A DNA stretch of 64,000 nucleotides from JABFSS01 sp964497975 (GTDB lineage Bacteria; Patescibacteriota; Gracilibacteria; Peribacterales; Peribacteraceae). The position numbers were made by a program, and so were the translations under genes. This document shows positions 8,869 to 16,808 of this stretch, piece after piece. Location of the stretch: NCBI GenBank assembly GCA_964497975.1, contig CAZCFO010000003.1:62001-126000 (forward strand), in the 5' to 3' direction. Within the stretch, counting starts at the first letter, position 1; each line of letters opens with the position of its first letter. Below the pieces are notes generated by a model. The model ran no database searches. It saw nothing but the letters and a program-made list of their open reading frames with translations, and was not told where the DNA came from.

Positions 8869-9753
8869 ATGAACAAGCATCATCTCAGGATCGGTGAATC
8901 AGGCGAGCTATCCCCGGATGCAGATCGGTCATCACCCAATGCGTCAAGTATCGGAGCCAGAGAAGCATCTGTGCGTGGTCAGGCTGAAGGACTTCTGGGA
9001 GAGAGCCGCCAGGAATTACGCGTTGATGCATCCAAAATGCCCGGTGACGTGCGTGACTGGCTTCAGGCCCAGGGGATTTCCCTGGATGCTACGTCGATGG
9101 TCAGCGTTGTCGTCACAACTCCGCTTGGTCGGCAGCAGCGTGAGCAGGTTACATCCCCGGAACCCAAACATGCTGTATCTGTAGCGGAAGGGGTTCCACC
9201 GGCGTTCAATGTTTTCACCGATTTTGTCCAGAATTTACAGAATCGTGTCGCTCAAAGGCCGGGACTCCGGCACCTTGCCACCGCCCTCGCTCCGTTGGTG
9301 GATGATATTCAAGAACTGACATCAGCGTCGGAAAACTCTTCATATCTGGCAAGAGTCCTCTACATTGACACGTGCGATGTCAGTGCCAAGATTTTGCTTA
9401 TGGATGGACCGGAGGCGCCGGAATTCAATTACGGAACAACGTATAAGCGCGAGATCAATGAGACGGTGGATCAGCTTGTCGCATTTCAAATCGGATTGCT
9501 GACGATGATGAAAGAGCGTTTTGGATTGCAGACAGCGAAGACGGGTATCTACAAAGACAATACGGTTTTTGACTACAAGGACGGTGCACAAAATGAGAGC
9601 CCCAGTAAGCGTCTTTATGTCATCATCCGGCCTTCTCTTGTTCAGGGGGCGAAAGAAGTGACCGGACCGAAGGTGATATGCTGCCCAGACACGGCTGTAT
9701 GGCGCACATGGGCGGCGGATCGATATTTTGATGATCAAATCATCCGACCGTGA
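8869..9753 (+). CDS. Uncharacterised protein
   Basis: 294 residues from the ATG at 8869, which follows a pyrimidine-rich gap of 29 bp after the DUF4215 gene. The first 60 residues are polar and probably disordered; the rest (from RELRVDASKMPGDVRDW) looks globular, with VLYIDTCDVSAKILLM and RLYVIIRPSLVQGAK beta-rich segments. No signal peptide or membrane segment. I do not recognise a family. Possibly co-transcribed with the upstream gene. Confidence 0.65.
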   Translation: MNKHHLRIGESGELSPDADRSSPNASSIGAREASVRGQAEGLLGESRQELRVDASKMPGDVRDWLQAQGISLDATSMVSVVVTTPLGRQQREQVTSPEPKHAVSVAEGVPPAFNVFTDFVQNLQNRVAQRPGLRHLATALAPLVDDIQELTSASENSSYLARVLYIDTCDVSAKILLMDGPEAPEFNYGTTYKREINETVDQLVAFQIGLLTMMKERFGLQTAKTGIYKDNTVFDYKDGAQNESPSKRLYVIIRPSLVQGAKEVTGPKVICCPDTAVWRTWAADRYFDDQIIRP

Positions 9754-9800
9754 CCATTTTCTGATAACCGAAGCTTTTTTACAGACATCCCTCATCGCCC

Positions 9801-10316
9801 ATGCGTTCCAAAAAAACCACCAACCACCGCCAGGTCATCCTCGCCGCGGTCGTCGCGCTCTCCGCCGTCGGGCTGGCCACTGTCAACGGTGCCACCCGTC
9901 TCGCGCAGTCGTGGGACGCGGAAACGCTGAGCTTTTACGAAGATCACGATGCGGTCTACGGACCGCTGCCGCTGCATGATGCCGCCGCGGAGCCGTCCTC
10001 CCGGACCGCGGACGACGCGGTCGTCACGGATAATGGCAATGCCCTGCGCGTCGCGGAACTGGAGGGACAGATCACCCGTCTGGTGAAAACCAAGGAACTC
10101 GTCGGCAAGAAGATCGTCCGCACCCGCGCCAACGCCGAGAAGTTCGCCAGGAAGCTCGCGACCACCCAAGACGAGGAGCGGAAGGAGGCTCTCCGCAAGC
10201 GGGTGGCGCAGTACGCGGGAAAGCTGGAGGATCTGGAGCAGGACTCCCGGGATCTCGACGATGAAATCGCAGACCTGCGCGAGGAGATGGATATTCTCTC
10301 GACGGACGATCTCTGA
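9801..10316 (+). CDS. Exported coiled-coil protein
   Basis: 171 residues. N-terminal basic stretch and hydrophobic segment (VILAAVVALSAVGLATVNGA, about residues 12-31) suggest export or a single anchor. From about residue 85 to the end the sequence is a charged heptad-rich coiled coil (ELEGQITRLVKTKELVGKKI onward). No enzyme motif. It resembles small periplasmic or wall-spanning coiled-coil proteins, but no family can be named. A terminator follows at 10341. Confidence 0.7.
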   Translation: MRSKKTTNHRQVILAAVVALSAVGLATVNGATRLAQSWDAETLSFYEDHDAVYGPLPLHDAAAEPSSRTADDAVVTDNGNALRVAELEGQITRLVKTKELVGKKIVRTRANAEKFARKLATTQDEERKEALRKRVAQYAGKLEDLEQDSRDLDDEIADLREEMDILSTDDL

Positions 10317-10340
10317 TTCCCGTCCCGTGCGCGTCAAAAA

Positions 10341-10370
10341 AAAGCGGCCGCGACGGCCGCTTTCGTTTTT
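10341..10370. terminator. Intrinsic terminator between convergent genes
   Basis: AAAGCGGCCG (10341-10350), CGA loop, CGGCCGCTTT (10354-10363), then CGTTTTT. A-run before the stem makes it usable from both strands; it separates the coiled-coil gene from the minus-strand serine-rich gene. Confidence 0.85.
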
Positions 10371-10384
10371 CACGTGAATTTCCC

Positions 10385-10990
10385 TCAACTTGCCGAGCTG
10401 CTGGAGCTGGACAGAGACGTCGCGCTGGAGCTGGAGGAGCTCTGACTGGCCGAACTCACGCTGGAGCTGGACGAGCGGGACGTGGAAGAGCTCGAGGAGC
10501 GGACGGGAACCGGTTCGCCGCGCATGCACTTGAGACGGTCTTCCTGGATGCCATACCGGGTACACGACGGGCGTGGGGTGCGGACCACGGGCTTGGACGA
10601 ACTGCTCGACTTGGGCTTGTTCAGCAGGTCTTTGCGCTGCTGCACCTGGCACTGCGCCCGCAGGATTCCCTGCAAACGGGTGCATCCCGCGGACGGGACG
10701 CTTACGCTGCTGGAGGAGGAGGCGACCGGGGACGACGATACCGACGAAGATGATGACACGGAGGAGGATGTCGATGCCGCGGAGGACGAACTCACGGAAG
10801 AGCCGGAGGACTTCGGCGGCAGGCGGCCGAGTCTGCGAAGTTCTTCCTGGTGGCGCTCAACAAGACACTTTGCTTTCTCGAGGCCGTACATGCGGGAGCA
10901 GGAAACGGGGGCCGTCTGCGCGAACGCGGAGACCGATGTGCCGAGCAGAACGAGCGCGGCAGCGATGGAGAGAGGAGTGCGGGTGTTCAT
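10385..10990 (-). CDS. Secreted serine-rich protein
   Basis: 201 residues with a typical signal peptide (hydrophobic core LSIAAALVLLGTSVSAFAQ, cleavage near AFA-QT). The mature protein alternates short Cys-containing segments (CSRMYGLEKAKC, CTRLQGILRAQC, CTRYGIQEDRLKC) with long Ser/Val/Ala runs and ends in a 40-residue Ser tract. The three segments each pair C-x(10)-C, suggesting three small disulfide hairpins on flexible linkers. Ser-rich secreted proteins recur in this window (also 11043 and 56814) and are typical of Peregrinibacteria. Function unknown. Confidence 0.75.
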   Translation of the reverse strand: MNTRTPLSIAAALVLLGTSVSAFAQTAPVSCSRMYGLEKAKCLVERHQEELRRLGRLPPKSSGSSVSSSSAASTSSSVSSSSSVSSSPVASSSSSVSVPSAGCTRLQGILRAQCQVQQRKDLLNKPKSSSSSKPVVRTPRPSCTRYGIQEDRLKCMRGEPVPVRSSSSSTSRSSSSSVSSASQSSSSSSATSLSSSSSSAS

Positions 10991-11042
10991 CGGGGAGAGA
11001 GAAGGGATCGGAAATCAGAGCGGGTCTTCGGCCCGCGAAACA

Positions 11043-11537
11043 TCAGCTGCTGTGGGCGCTGCTGTGGTTCTGCTTGTTCATGGACTTCGTCGACGACCGG
11101 TTGGAGGCGTTGGTCGAACGGGTGGATGAGCGGTTCGCGGCATTCGTCGAGCGGACAGAGGAGCGGACCATCTGGTTGCCCGAACGCATCGAGGAGAGGT
11201 TGGCCTTTGCCTGCGAGCGCGCCGAGCCCACGTTGCCGCCGGTGGCCTTGGCCGAGCTGATCATCGCGCGGTTGCTGGAGCGCGTGGACGAGCGCGTCAT
11301 CATGATCGTGGATTTTGCCGATGACCGGTTAGCGGCGTTCGTGGAGCGCATCGACGAGCGGTTCATCGCGTTCACCGACTTCGTCGAGGACCAGTTGGCC
11401 TGGTTCTGCAGCCGCCAGGCGGGCAGCGACGACGCCGAACTCTGGGCGAGGGCGGTCCCTTCGGCGCTCAGGGCAAGCTGTGCCAGCATCAGAGTCATGG
11501 CTGCAGCGGCGAGCAGGGGAAAGCGGGAAGATTTCAT
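11043..11537 (-). CDS. Secreted Asn-Arg-Ser-Ser repeat protein
   Basis: 164 residues with a signal peptide (FPLLAAAAMTLMLAQLALSA). The mature part, from about residue 48, is a degenerate repeat of about 11 residues of form A-N-R-S-S-x-R/K-S-T-N, roughly ten copies, highly basic and free of Cys and acidic residues. The nucleotide repeat is diverged, so selection seems to preserve the peptide pattern. A basic, Ser/Asn-rich secreted fibre could bind polyanions such as teichoic-like polymers or DNA; this is speculation. Its neighbour at 10385 is another secreted Ser-rich protein in the same orientation. Confidence 0.7.
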   Translation of the reverse strand: MKSSRFPLLAAAAMTLMLAQLALSAEGTALAQSSASSLPAWRLQNQANWSSTKSVNAMNRSSMRSTNAANRSSAKSTIMMTRSSTRSSNRAMISSAKATGGNVGSARSQAKANLSSMRSGNQMVRSSVRSTNAANRSSTRSTNASNRSSTKSMNKQNHSSAHSS

Positions 11538-11679
11538 AAAGAGAATGGTGGAAAGAAAGCCGAAGGAGTCTAGAGCAGGAATGCAGCGTAAAGCGATGGC
11601 TGGGGTGGATTTTCGGCAAAATTCTTCTATGGCTCTTTTCCTCTTTTTTGCCCTATACTCCGCGAGCTTCGGCCTACAT

Positions 11680-11754
11680 TCCCCTGTAGCTCAGCGGTAG
11701 AGCAGCTCGCTGTTAACGAGAAGGTCGCTGGTTCGAATCCAGCCGGGGGAGCCA
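11680..11754 (+). tRNA. tRNA-Asn (anticodon GTT)
   Basis: Acceptor TCCCCTG pairs with CGGGGGA (one T-G wobble), D-arm GTAGCTCAGCGGTAGAGC, anticodon loop CTGTTAA with GTT, T-arm with GTTCGAATC loop, discriminator G and encoded CCA. A TATACT box lies at 11654-11659, about 21 nt upstream. The 3' 34 bases (11721-11754) recur at 25271-25304 and form the attachment site of the element that follows. The last 42 bases are also the antisense 3' end of the recombinase gene. Confidence 0.95.
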
Positions 11755-13290
11755 ATTTGGATCACCATCGCTTTCGAGCTTCTGCTTAAACGGAGAAAGC
11801 CAGTCTGAGACTAGCTTTTTGTCCTTTACTGCGTAGTTCGAACATAGGGACTTCAACAAAGCCTCTCTCGTTTCGGGTGATCCGAGTTTGAGGGCTCGCT
11901 GAGTGAGTTTCACGAGTTCGAAGCACCGGAGCGCGTGGTCAATCCATTCATCACTCTCATCATGGAGCCTGTCCATCGCTTGCTTAATCTCATCCTTTCG
12001 CATTTTGAGCTGCGCCAGCTTCATGCTGATTGTCTCTTGGATTCCATACTTCTCAGCTTCAGCAAGGCGCATGAACACCGATGTAATCTGCTGTTCGATC
12101 TCGTGGTACTGCCCTTCAAGCACACATCGCCGCTCACTCTGATTCTTAGTTTCCCTTTCATGCACTTGCTTCAGGGTCACTCGTGCAAGCTCATACTCAT
12201 TATCACTAAAACGGAGCTGCTCTATTTCTTCGTTAAGCTGCTTGAGAAGATCATTTTGATTGATGCAGTTCCGACATTTCGTGGTGCGATTCTTGCACTC
12301 ATAGATGACGTACTTCCCCTTCGCATTGTACGGAGACATGGTGCGCTTGAAACAGACACCACAACGCACACATCCTGCCATCACAAACAGCTCACGCAGA
12401 GATATATCTTGTGGCCTAGCGGCATTTGTACAACGACTCACGAGTGACAACTGTACCTGCTCCCACAAATCCCTTTCTACAATTCCTTCATGCTCGCCTT
12501 TGAGTATCTCGCCCTTGTATGGCTTCATTCCTTTATAAGTCGGGTTCCTAAGCATCTGATGGATGGTAGTCGCACCCGGCGACAATCCATTGGGATACCG
12601 CTTGGTTGGTCGCGTCTTGAGACCAGTCTTCTCCGCCGCGACCTGAAGGGCATCAAGTGAGTATGCGCCAGTTGCCGCAAGAACAAAGAGATGTCGCACG
12701 AGGGGCGCAGTAGCAGGATCGGGCGCGATAAATCTGCGATTGCCCTCAGCTTTGTTCAGATAGCCGATGGGAGCCCAGCCTGTGCTGCCACCTTCCTTAG
12801 CTTTCTGTTTCATACTTTGGCTCACACGCACTCCTTTATCGGCACTATCTTTCCAGCTCATCGTATTTTCGAGTGTGAGCATGAAAATCTGTCCGGTGTC
12901 ACTTCGACCATATCTTTTGCCAGTAACTGTCAGAACTTCAGGGATGCGACCATCAGCAAGACGCTGAACAAATCTACCCGTATCCTCATGATTCCTACTG
13001 ATTCGTGTCGGATCTAGAATGATAATTTTGAAAATCTCGCCTCTGTCGGCCATTGCGAGCATCTCATCAAACTCAGGGCGATTGTTTGGAATGTACGCGC
13101 TGCGTGCCTCACGCATGAAACGAAGCTCGTAGGCTTTATCTGATTCCGGCAAGGCATCATAGAAATCTTGTATGAGCCTCTCCTGATCTTCGAGTGAGCG
13201 CACTTGCTTGTCCTCCGTATCAGTAGATTTTCGACAGTAGCCAATGATGTAGCGAACGGATGCCTGTGATAGCTTCGGTTTACGAGCCAT
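11713..13290 (-). CDS. Large serine recombinase (integrase of the element)
   Basis: 525 residues. N-terminal resolvase domain with YCRKSTD (nucleophile Ser near residue 22) and the LDPTRISRN motif; recombinase domain with the GWAPIGYLN segment and LRNPTYKGM; zinc ribbon CVRCGVC with later CKN and CRNC cysteines; a long coiled coil; then the C-terminus. The last residues, LPRLDSNQRPSR, are the antisense translation of the tRNA T-arm and acceptor, so the attachment site encodes the protein's end. Large serine integrases excise and integrate through short crossover cores; the long tRNA identity here is less usual for them. Position directly at attL supports its being the element's integrase. Confidence 0.93.
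   Translation of the reverse strand: MARKPKLSQASVRYIIGYCRKSTDTEDKQVRSLEDQERLIQDFYDALPESDKAYELRFMREARSAYIPNNRPEFDEMLAMADRGEIFKIIILDPTRISRNHEDTGRFVQRLADGRIPEVLTVTGKRYGRSDTGQIFMLTLENTMSWKDSADKGVRVSQSMKQKAKEGGSTGWAPIGYLNKAEGNRRFIAPDPATAPLVRHLFVLAATGAYSLDALQVAAEKTGLKTRPTKRYPNGLSPGATTIHQMLRNPTYKGMKPYKGEILKGEHEGIVERDLWEQVQLSLVSRCTNAARPQDISLRELFVMAGCVRCGVCFKRTMSPYNAKGKYVIYECKNRTTKCRNCINQNDLLKQLNEEIEQLRFSDNEYELARVTLKQVHERETKNQSERRCVLEGQYHEIEQQITSVFMRLAEAEKYGIQETISMKLAQLKMRKDEIKQAMDRLHDESDEWIDHALRCFELVKLTQRALKLGSPETREALLKSLCSNYAVKDKKLVSDWLSPFKQKLESDGDPNWLPRLDSNQRPSR
11721..11754 (+). repeat. attL (3' end of tRNA-Asn)
   Basis: 34 bp running from the variable arm to CCA. It matches 25271-25304 except at positions 21 (A/G) and 29 (G/A). 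The tRNA is intact at this side, so the element carried or kept a functional 3' end. Confidence 0.8.
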
Positions 13291-13305
13291 AGCAATAGGA
13301 AAAGG

Positions 13306-13623
13306 TTAAAATGAAAAAGCGAAAACAGAAAAAGTGGAATCATTATTTTTCTCAGAAGCTTCAGCGATCTTCTTGAGTACCTCGTTTGCATATCCGTTCT
13401 CCACTTCATACCGCTTCAATGATGAGAGTTCTTCGTGGAATACTAAAATTACGCCATGCGTGGAATCGGTTACATCCTCGTTGATTGAACCTGCGCCGGA
13501 ATTAACAAGCGCCTGTGCAATATCGTGTATGAGTGAAAAACGATCGTGATCAGTCATTTTTACATCAGGCGTATCCAGAAACTGCATCTCATTGGTTTTG
13601 TCTTTGAATAGGACGAGTTCCAT
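13306..13623 (-). CDS. Small uncharacterised protein of the element
   Basis: 105 residues from the MELVLFKDK start. Acidic, no membrane segment. Contains MTDHDRFSLIHDIAQALV and a helical C-terminal part (NGYANEVLKKIAEASEKNN). Lies 16 bp upstream of the recombinase in the same direction, so probably co-transcribed and perhaps an accessory (directionality or regulation), which is inference only. A longer reading from 13731 would run through an inverted repeat and is unlikely. Confidence 0.55.
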   Translation of the reverse strand: MELVLFKDKTNEMQFLDTPDVKMTDHDRFSLIHDIAQALVNSGAGSINEDVTDSTHGVILVFHEELSSLKRYEVENGYANEVLKKIAEASEKNNDSTFSVFAFSF

Positions 13624-13657
13624 AGCGGAGGGGGTAAATAAGTAGAAATGCCCACGA

Positions 13658-13753
13658 GGGGCGCTCCGGCTTCCCACTCCGTGATTAGATCGCGGCGTGG
13701 CGGAGCGCCCATCGTAGGCACTATGAACCACGATCTAATGGTGGAGGTGGGAA
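13658..13753. repeat. Interleaved inverted repeats in the element
   Basis: Three complementary pairs: GGGCGCTCCG (13659-13668) with CGGAGCGCCC (13701-13710); TTCCCAC (13671-13677) with GTGGGAA (13747-13753); ATTAGATCG (13684-13692) with CGATCTAAT (13731-13739). The pairs overlap, so the stems are alternative or pseudoknot-like. Lies between two minus-strand orphan genes and covers the 3' end of the upstream one. Confidence 0.55.
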
Positions 13754-14359
13754 GCAACAGAGATCATACAGGTCAGATGGCATTGTGCGCGAGAGATGCT
13801 CTTGGATTGTCACAAACTTAGCTTCATGTCTTTCGTATGGAGGTTTGGCCTTTGCAATGTAGTGAGGCACAAGACACTCATGGCATTGAAGTGCGCGCAC
13901 CATGGTATCGAGTGCATAATCCGGTTCTTGGGACTGATCATCTGTCATCACGAGCTCAAGTTTCATCACAGGGTCAGGTTCAAACTTGTAGGCATGAATG
14001 AGAATGGGTCTTCCATTCCAAGAGATTCCTCGTGTGAGAATGGGTTGCAACTTCTCATGTCGATCCATTCGCGCCTCGATGTCGCGCTGCGTCTTTGTCC
14101 AAGATGAGCCTTCTGATGCCCAGCACCATGACTGCTCCCAGCTTGGAAGTGCTGCCACAGTCGTTCGCAGATACGTCACAGTTTCTGACCTGCTCTCGAA
14201 AAGGCGATACACCTGCAATGCCTTGCCAGTGTCATGCACAGCCGTAGTGGGGCTGTGTTTAAGACAGAGATCTCGCTTCTCCCGCATTTCTGTCATGAAG
14301 CCATAGAGAGCTTCGATATAGCGGGAGAAGTTGTCGCCGTTGGGTTGCTGAGGTTCCAC
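13721..14359 (-). CDS. Uncharacterised protein of the element
   Basis: 212 residues, no recognised domain. N-terminal helical segment (NFSRYIEALYGFMTEMREKR), a middle part with WEQSWCWASEGSSWTKTQRD, and C-terminal CHECLVPHYIAKAK plus a Cys-Cys near the end; the Cys/His residues could bind metal but no classic spacing is seen. Same strand as the recombinase and downstream of the 226-residue gene at 14404. Its 3' end lies in the inverted-repeat region, so the last residues (FPPPPLDRGS) may be poorly conserved. Confidence 0.5.
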   Translation of the reverse strand: MEPQQPNGDNFSRYIEALYGFMTEMREKRDLCLKHSPTTAVHDTGKALQVYRLFESRSETVTYLRTTVAALPSWEQSWCWASEGSSWTKTQRDIEARMDRHEKLQPILTRGISWNGRPILIHAYKFEPDPVMKLELVMTDDQSQEPDYALDTMVRALQCHECLVPHYIAKAKPPYERHEAKFVTIQEHLSRTMPSDLYDLCCFPPPPLDRGS

Positions 14360-14403
14360 GGGACAAGTTTTCCCATGTTGTCATTCGGCAAACTTCGGCA
14401 ACT

Positions 14404-15084
14404 TCAGAGAAGCCTCGTCACTCTCTCTTGATCGCAACTAAAAAGTTGCTGTGAGAACTTTTTATCAGACCAGCGGTTTGCTGACCGCACGTTTTCGTAT
14501 AGACGTTTCCAGCACTCCAACGGGCTTGAAGGATATGGCTCCCATTTCCTGCATTTCGGCTGATTGTTTCGCAGGTACTCGTACAATTCTTTTGGGGTGA
14601 TGAAGGAGCCTTTTTGTCGGCAACTTGAGTATATTTTTTCGCAAACAGAAGCCAAAACAGTATTTCGAGTTAGAGAATAATCTTGCGTGGTATCTTTATT
14701 TGAATCGTAATACGTAACTACTAAAGCCTTTGGGTCGAATTTGACGCGGGAGGCTTTTGGCTTCTTCTCGAGCACCCCACTCTGTTCTGCATACTCAATC
14801 GCTCGCTGATAGATCTTTCTCGCTTTTTGGAGAGCTGATTCCCATGTTGTTGCCCTTTGCTCTCTTTCTTCCTGCGAAAGGATTGGTCGCACAGTGTCCG
14901 GCACAAACCAACTCATAAAGCTTTCTTCCATATCGGAAAATTGCTCAAGGTAGTGAGGCATGTCCAACTTGGACAGAAACTCACTGCGCTCATTGAACCA
15001 GTCACGTACCTCTCGAATGAAGAACAGCACATTCTTCTTTCCAAGAATGGGATACGCCTGTGGATCTGGGATCTTTTTTTGCAT
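14404..15084 (-). CDS. Uncharacterised protein of the element
   Basis: 226 residues, mixed charge, no membrane segment. Helical N-terminus (FFIREVRDWFNERSEFLSKL), a middle region with SFMSWFVPDTVRPILSQEER, and a C-terminal half with SCRQKGSFITPKELYEYLR that could be a winged helix. No family recognised. In a PICI-like element this position (next to the AlpA-like regulator) often holds replication or regulatory genes, but no primase or initiator motif is visible. Confidence 0.55.
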   Translation of the reverse strand: MQKKIPDPQAYPILGKKNVLFFIREVRDWFNERSEFLSKLDMPHYLEQFSDMEESFMSWFVPDTVRPILSQEEREQRATTWESALQKARKIYQRAIEYAEQSGVLEKKPKASRVKFDPKALVVTYYDSNKDTTQDYSLTRNTVLASVCEKIYSSCRQKGSFITPKELYEYLRNNQPKCRKWEPYPSSPLECWKRLYENVRSANRWSDKKFSQQLFSCDQERVTRLL

Positions 15085-15182
15085 TAAGAGTGGGAAGCCG
15101 CCTCATAAAATAGCGTATGAGGGCTCCCTATACGACCACATAGCTGCTAAACAGCCGTCGTAGGGCTTGCTATGCCGCTCGA

Positions 15183-15395
15183 TCAGCGCTTTCTTTTTAT
15201 CCGCGCATCGGTCTTTGCTTTCTTTTCCCGCTCGCGCTTGAAGGCAATCACATCCTCTTCCATAAAAACACGCCCTGATGAGGTCTGTTGGTACGGTAAA
15301 CGACCTTCCTGAACGAGCTTATCAATGTACTGATAGGAAACACCAAGGAGTTGAGCCACGTCACCTGCTGCCAAGATTTTAGGAGTTTTTACCAT
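15183..15395 (-). CDS. AlpA/MerR-like helix-turn-helix protein (excisionase or regulator)
   Basis: 70 residues. ILAAGDVAQLLGVSYQYIDK forms a MerR/excisionase-type HTH, followed by VQEGRLPYQ, a wing-like GRVFMEEDVIAFKR and a basic tail. This is the DNA-binding helix_turn_helix_17 style of Xis and AlpA proteins, which control excision or early transcription of mobile elements. Divergent from the membrane gene at 15501; the 105-bp gap holds direct repeats that may be its operator. Confidence 0.8.
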   Translation of the reverse strand: MVKTPKILAAGDVAQLLGVSYQYIDKLVQEGRLPYQQTSSGRVFMEEDVIAFKREREKKAKTDARIKRKR

Positions 15396-15444
15396 GAGGG
15401 ATCGCGTGTATGCGATTCCTCGTAGTATGGGTTTTTGGTTGGAT

Positions 15445-15481
15445 CATTACAGTTGGAACATTACAACTAAAACAATATACT
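15445..15481 (+). promoter_or_regulatory. Promoter with direct-repeat operator
   Basis: TTGGAA (15453-15458), 17-nt spacer, TATACT (15476-15481) reading toward 15501. CATTACA occurs at 15445-15451 and 15459-15465, 14 bp apart, on both sides of the -35. An ATCGC/GCGAT palindrome lies nearer the HTH gene (about 15402-15417). Fits control by the divergent HTH protein. Confidence 0.55.
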
Positions 15482-15500
15482 GAGGTCACTTTCTCTTGAG

Positions 15501-16049
15501 ATGAAATCTAGTCACGACCCCTCCGGCAGCAGTACTTCCAACGCAGAAGAGCCACTCAGAGGTTTGATCGAGGAGTTTGCTCGCACACATGAAACGAAGT
15601 TCGGCGAATGGATTGCGAACTATCCTGTTGAAGAGGGATACAGCGCAACAGCGAAACGAGATGCAATCTTCCTGATCATTCTGGAGTTTTTTCAGTGGGC
15701 TTCTCGCGGTGGACAACTACCGAAAATCAGCCAGAGTCTCGCAAATACCCCACTCCAGACAAAACGAGTTAAGCGCAAAGTCATTCAATACCTGCTTGTT
15801 CTTGTGACGTTTATCGTGATCTTCCTTATGTTGTGGTTAGAGAAAGGAAATCCTCCGATGCTTCCGTTTCTCGGAACATTCTCTTCGGCTCTCGCAGTGA
15901 TTCTTTCACAAGCTGCACTGCTTTATCTTGGGTACAGATATACTGAAAAAACCCCAAATTGTTCTCAGGGAGTCGCAATACTCCTAATGATTGCCGCCTT
16001 CAGCATCCCTGTCCTCCTGTTCAACCTCATATCTGCCTTCGTTCAGTGA
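15501..16049 (+). CDS. Membrane protein of the element (three predicted helices)
   Basis: 182 residues. Polar N-terminal half of about 90 residues, then hydrophobic helices VIQYLLVLVTFIVIFLMLWL, LGTFSSALAVILSQAALLYLGY and VAILLMIAAFSIPVLLFNLI. No family recognised. Driven by the 15445 promoter with a leader of about 13 nt. A small membrane protein in a satellite-like element could serve exclusion or an effector function; this is a guess from context. Confidence 0.65.
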   Translation: MKSSHDPSGSSTSNAEEPLRGLIEEFARTHETKFGEWIANYPVEEGYSATAKRDAIFLIILEFFQWASRGGQLPKISQSLANTPLQTKRVKRKVIQYLLVLVTFIVIFLMLWLEKGNPPMLPFLGTFSSALAVILSQAALLYLGYRYTEKTPNCSQGVAILLMIAAFSIPVLLFNLISAFVQ

Positions 16050-16051
16050 GC

Positions 16052-16231
16052 ATGGTAACTACAAGACGCTCTGAGGCTCATTACGAACGCCGGAGACAGC
16101 TTGTTCTCCTTGGATTGGGGAAAGCCTTGATCGACTACCGCAACACCCTCCAGAGGGCAAAGGAAGCCTGTCTCAGTTACGCTTCTGTCGCAGGTAGCGA
16201 AGAAGGTCTTGGCGAGCCTCTTCAGCGGTGA
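16052..16231 (+). CDS. Possible small protein overlapping terS
   Basis: 59 residues, basic and helical (RRRQLVLLGLGKALIDYRN), starting 2 nt after the stop of the membrane gene and so possibly translationally coupled. It overlaps the 3' end of the minus-strand terminase gene by 59 bp, which weakens the case. Not recognised. Confidence 0.3.
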   Translation: MVTTRRSEAHYERRRQLVLLGLGKALIDYRNTLQRAKEACLSYASVAGSEEGLGEPLQR

Positions 16232-16643
16232 TGTCCTCTCGCGGGAACCCAAGCTGACTTCCATGATTTTGGATTCCAGCGCCTTTCCAGAGGCCGAGAT
16301 AATCTCCAAGACATGAGAGTGCCTTAATCTTTGCGGAGAGCGGCACAAGCTGTTCCCGAGGCGCTTCACGCTCACGCCAAGGTGCGAAGGCAATGGCAGC
16401 GAGTTGCTCAATAACGCGCTCTACTGTGATACCTGCCTTCTCAAGGGCGGGGGCTTCCAGCTGTTCAATGGCTCTCCGAATGTGAGGTTTTGTGAGGTTT
16501 TCGTGTGCTACTGCACGAAGGGTCTGGTTGTTACCTTTGTAGCCAGCAACTCGGGCGGCTGATACACCATTATGACTTTTAATGTACTCAAGAACGAATG
16601 AACGCTGTTTTGCCGTTAGTGATTGAAAATCACTTTTTTTCAT
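16173..16643 (-). CDS. Phage terminase small subunit-like protein
   Basis: 156 residues. LTAKQRSFVLEYIKSHNGVS, AARVAGYKGNNQTL, and the 'RPHIRRAIE'-type segment (TKPHIRRAIEQLE) match the Terminase_2/TerS N-terminal DNA-binding region; the rest is a helical oligomerisation part. TerS recognises pac DNA for packaging. No large terminase, portal or head gene is present in the element, which is the pattern of phage satellites that redirect helper packaging. The start is supported by TAAAAT 6 nt upstream. Alternative: a remnant of a decayed prophage. Confidence 0.8.
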   Translation of the reverse strand: MKKSDFQSLTAKQRSFVLEYIKSHNGVSAARVAGYKGNNQTLRAVAHENLTKPHIRRAIEQLEAPALEKAGITVERVIEQLAAIAFAPWREREAPREQLVPLSAKIKALSCLGDYLGLWKGAGIQNHGSQLGFPREDITAEEARQDLLRYLRQKRN

Positions 16644-16808
16644 ACTTCAATTTTACAGCAAAAAGTATCTATGATTGCATCCGCAACTACCGCTCCTGAA
16701 TATGTTCTAAGCTGAAATAATTCGCTTACTTCATAAGGAGTTAAGGAATTTTGCACAGCTTGAGTAAAGAGGTTACAAAAGTTGGTTATCTTCTATAAAA
16801 TCGGGAGT

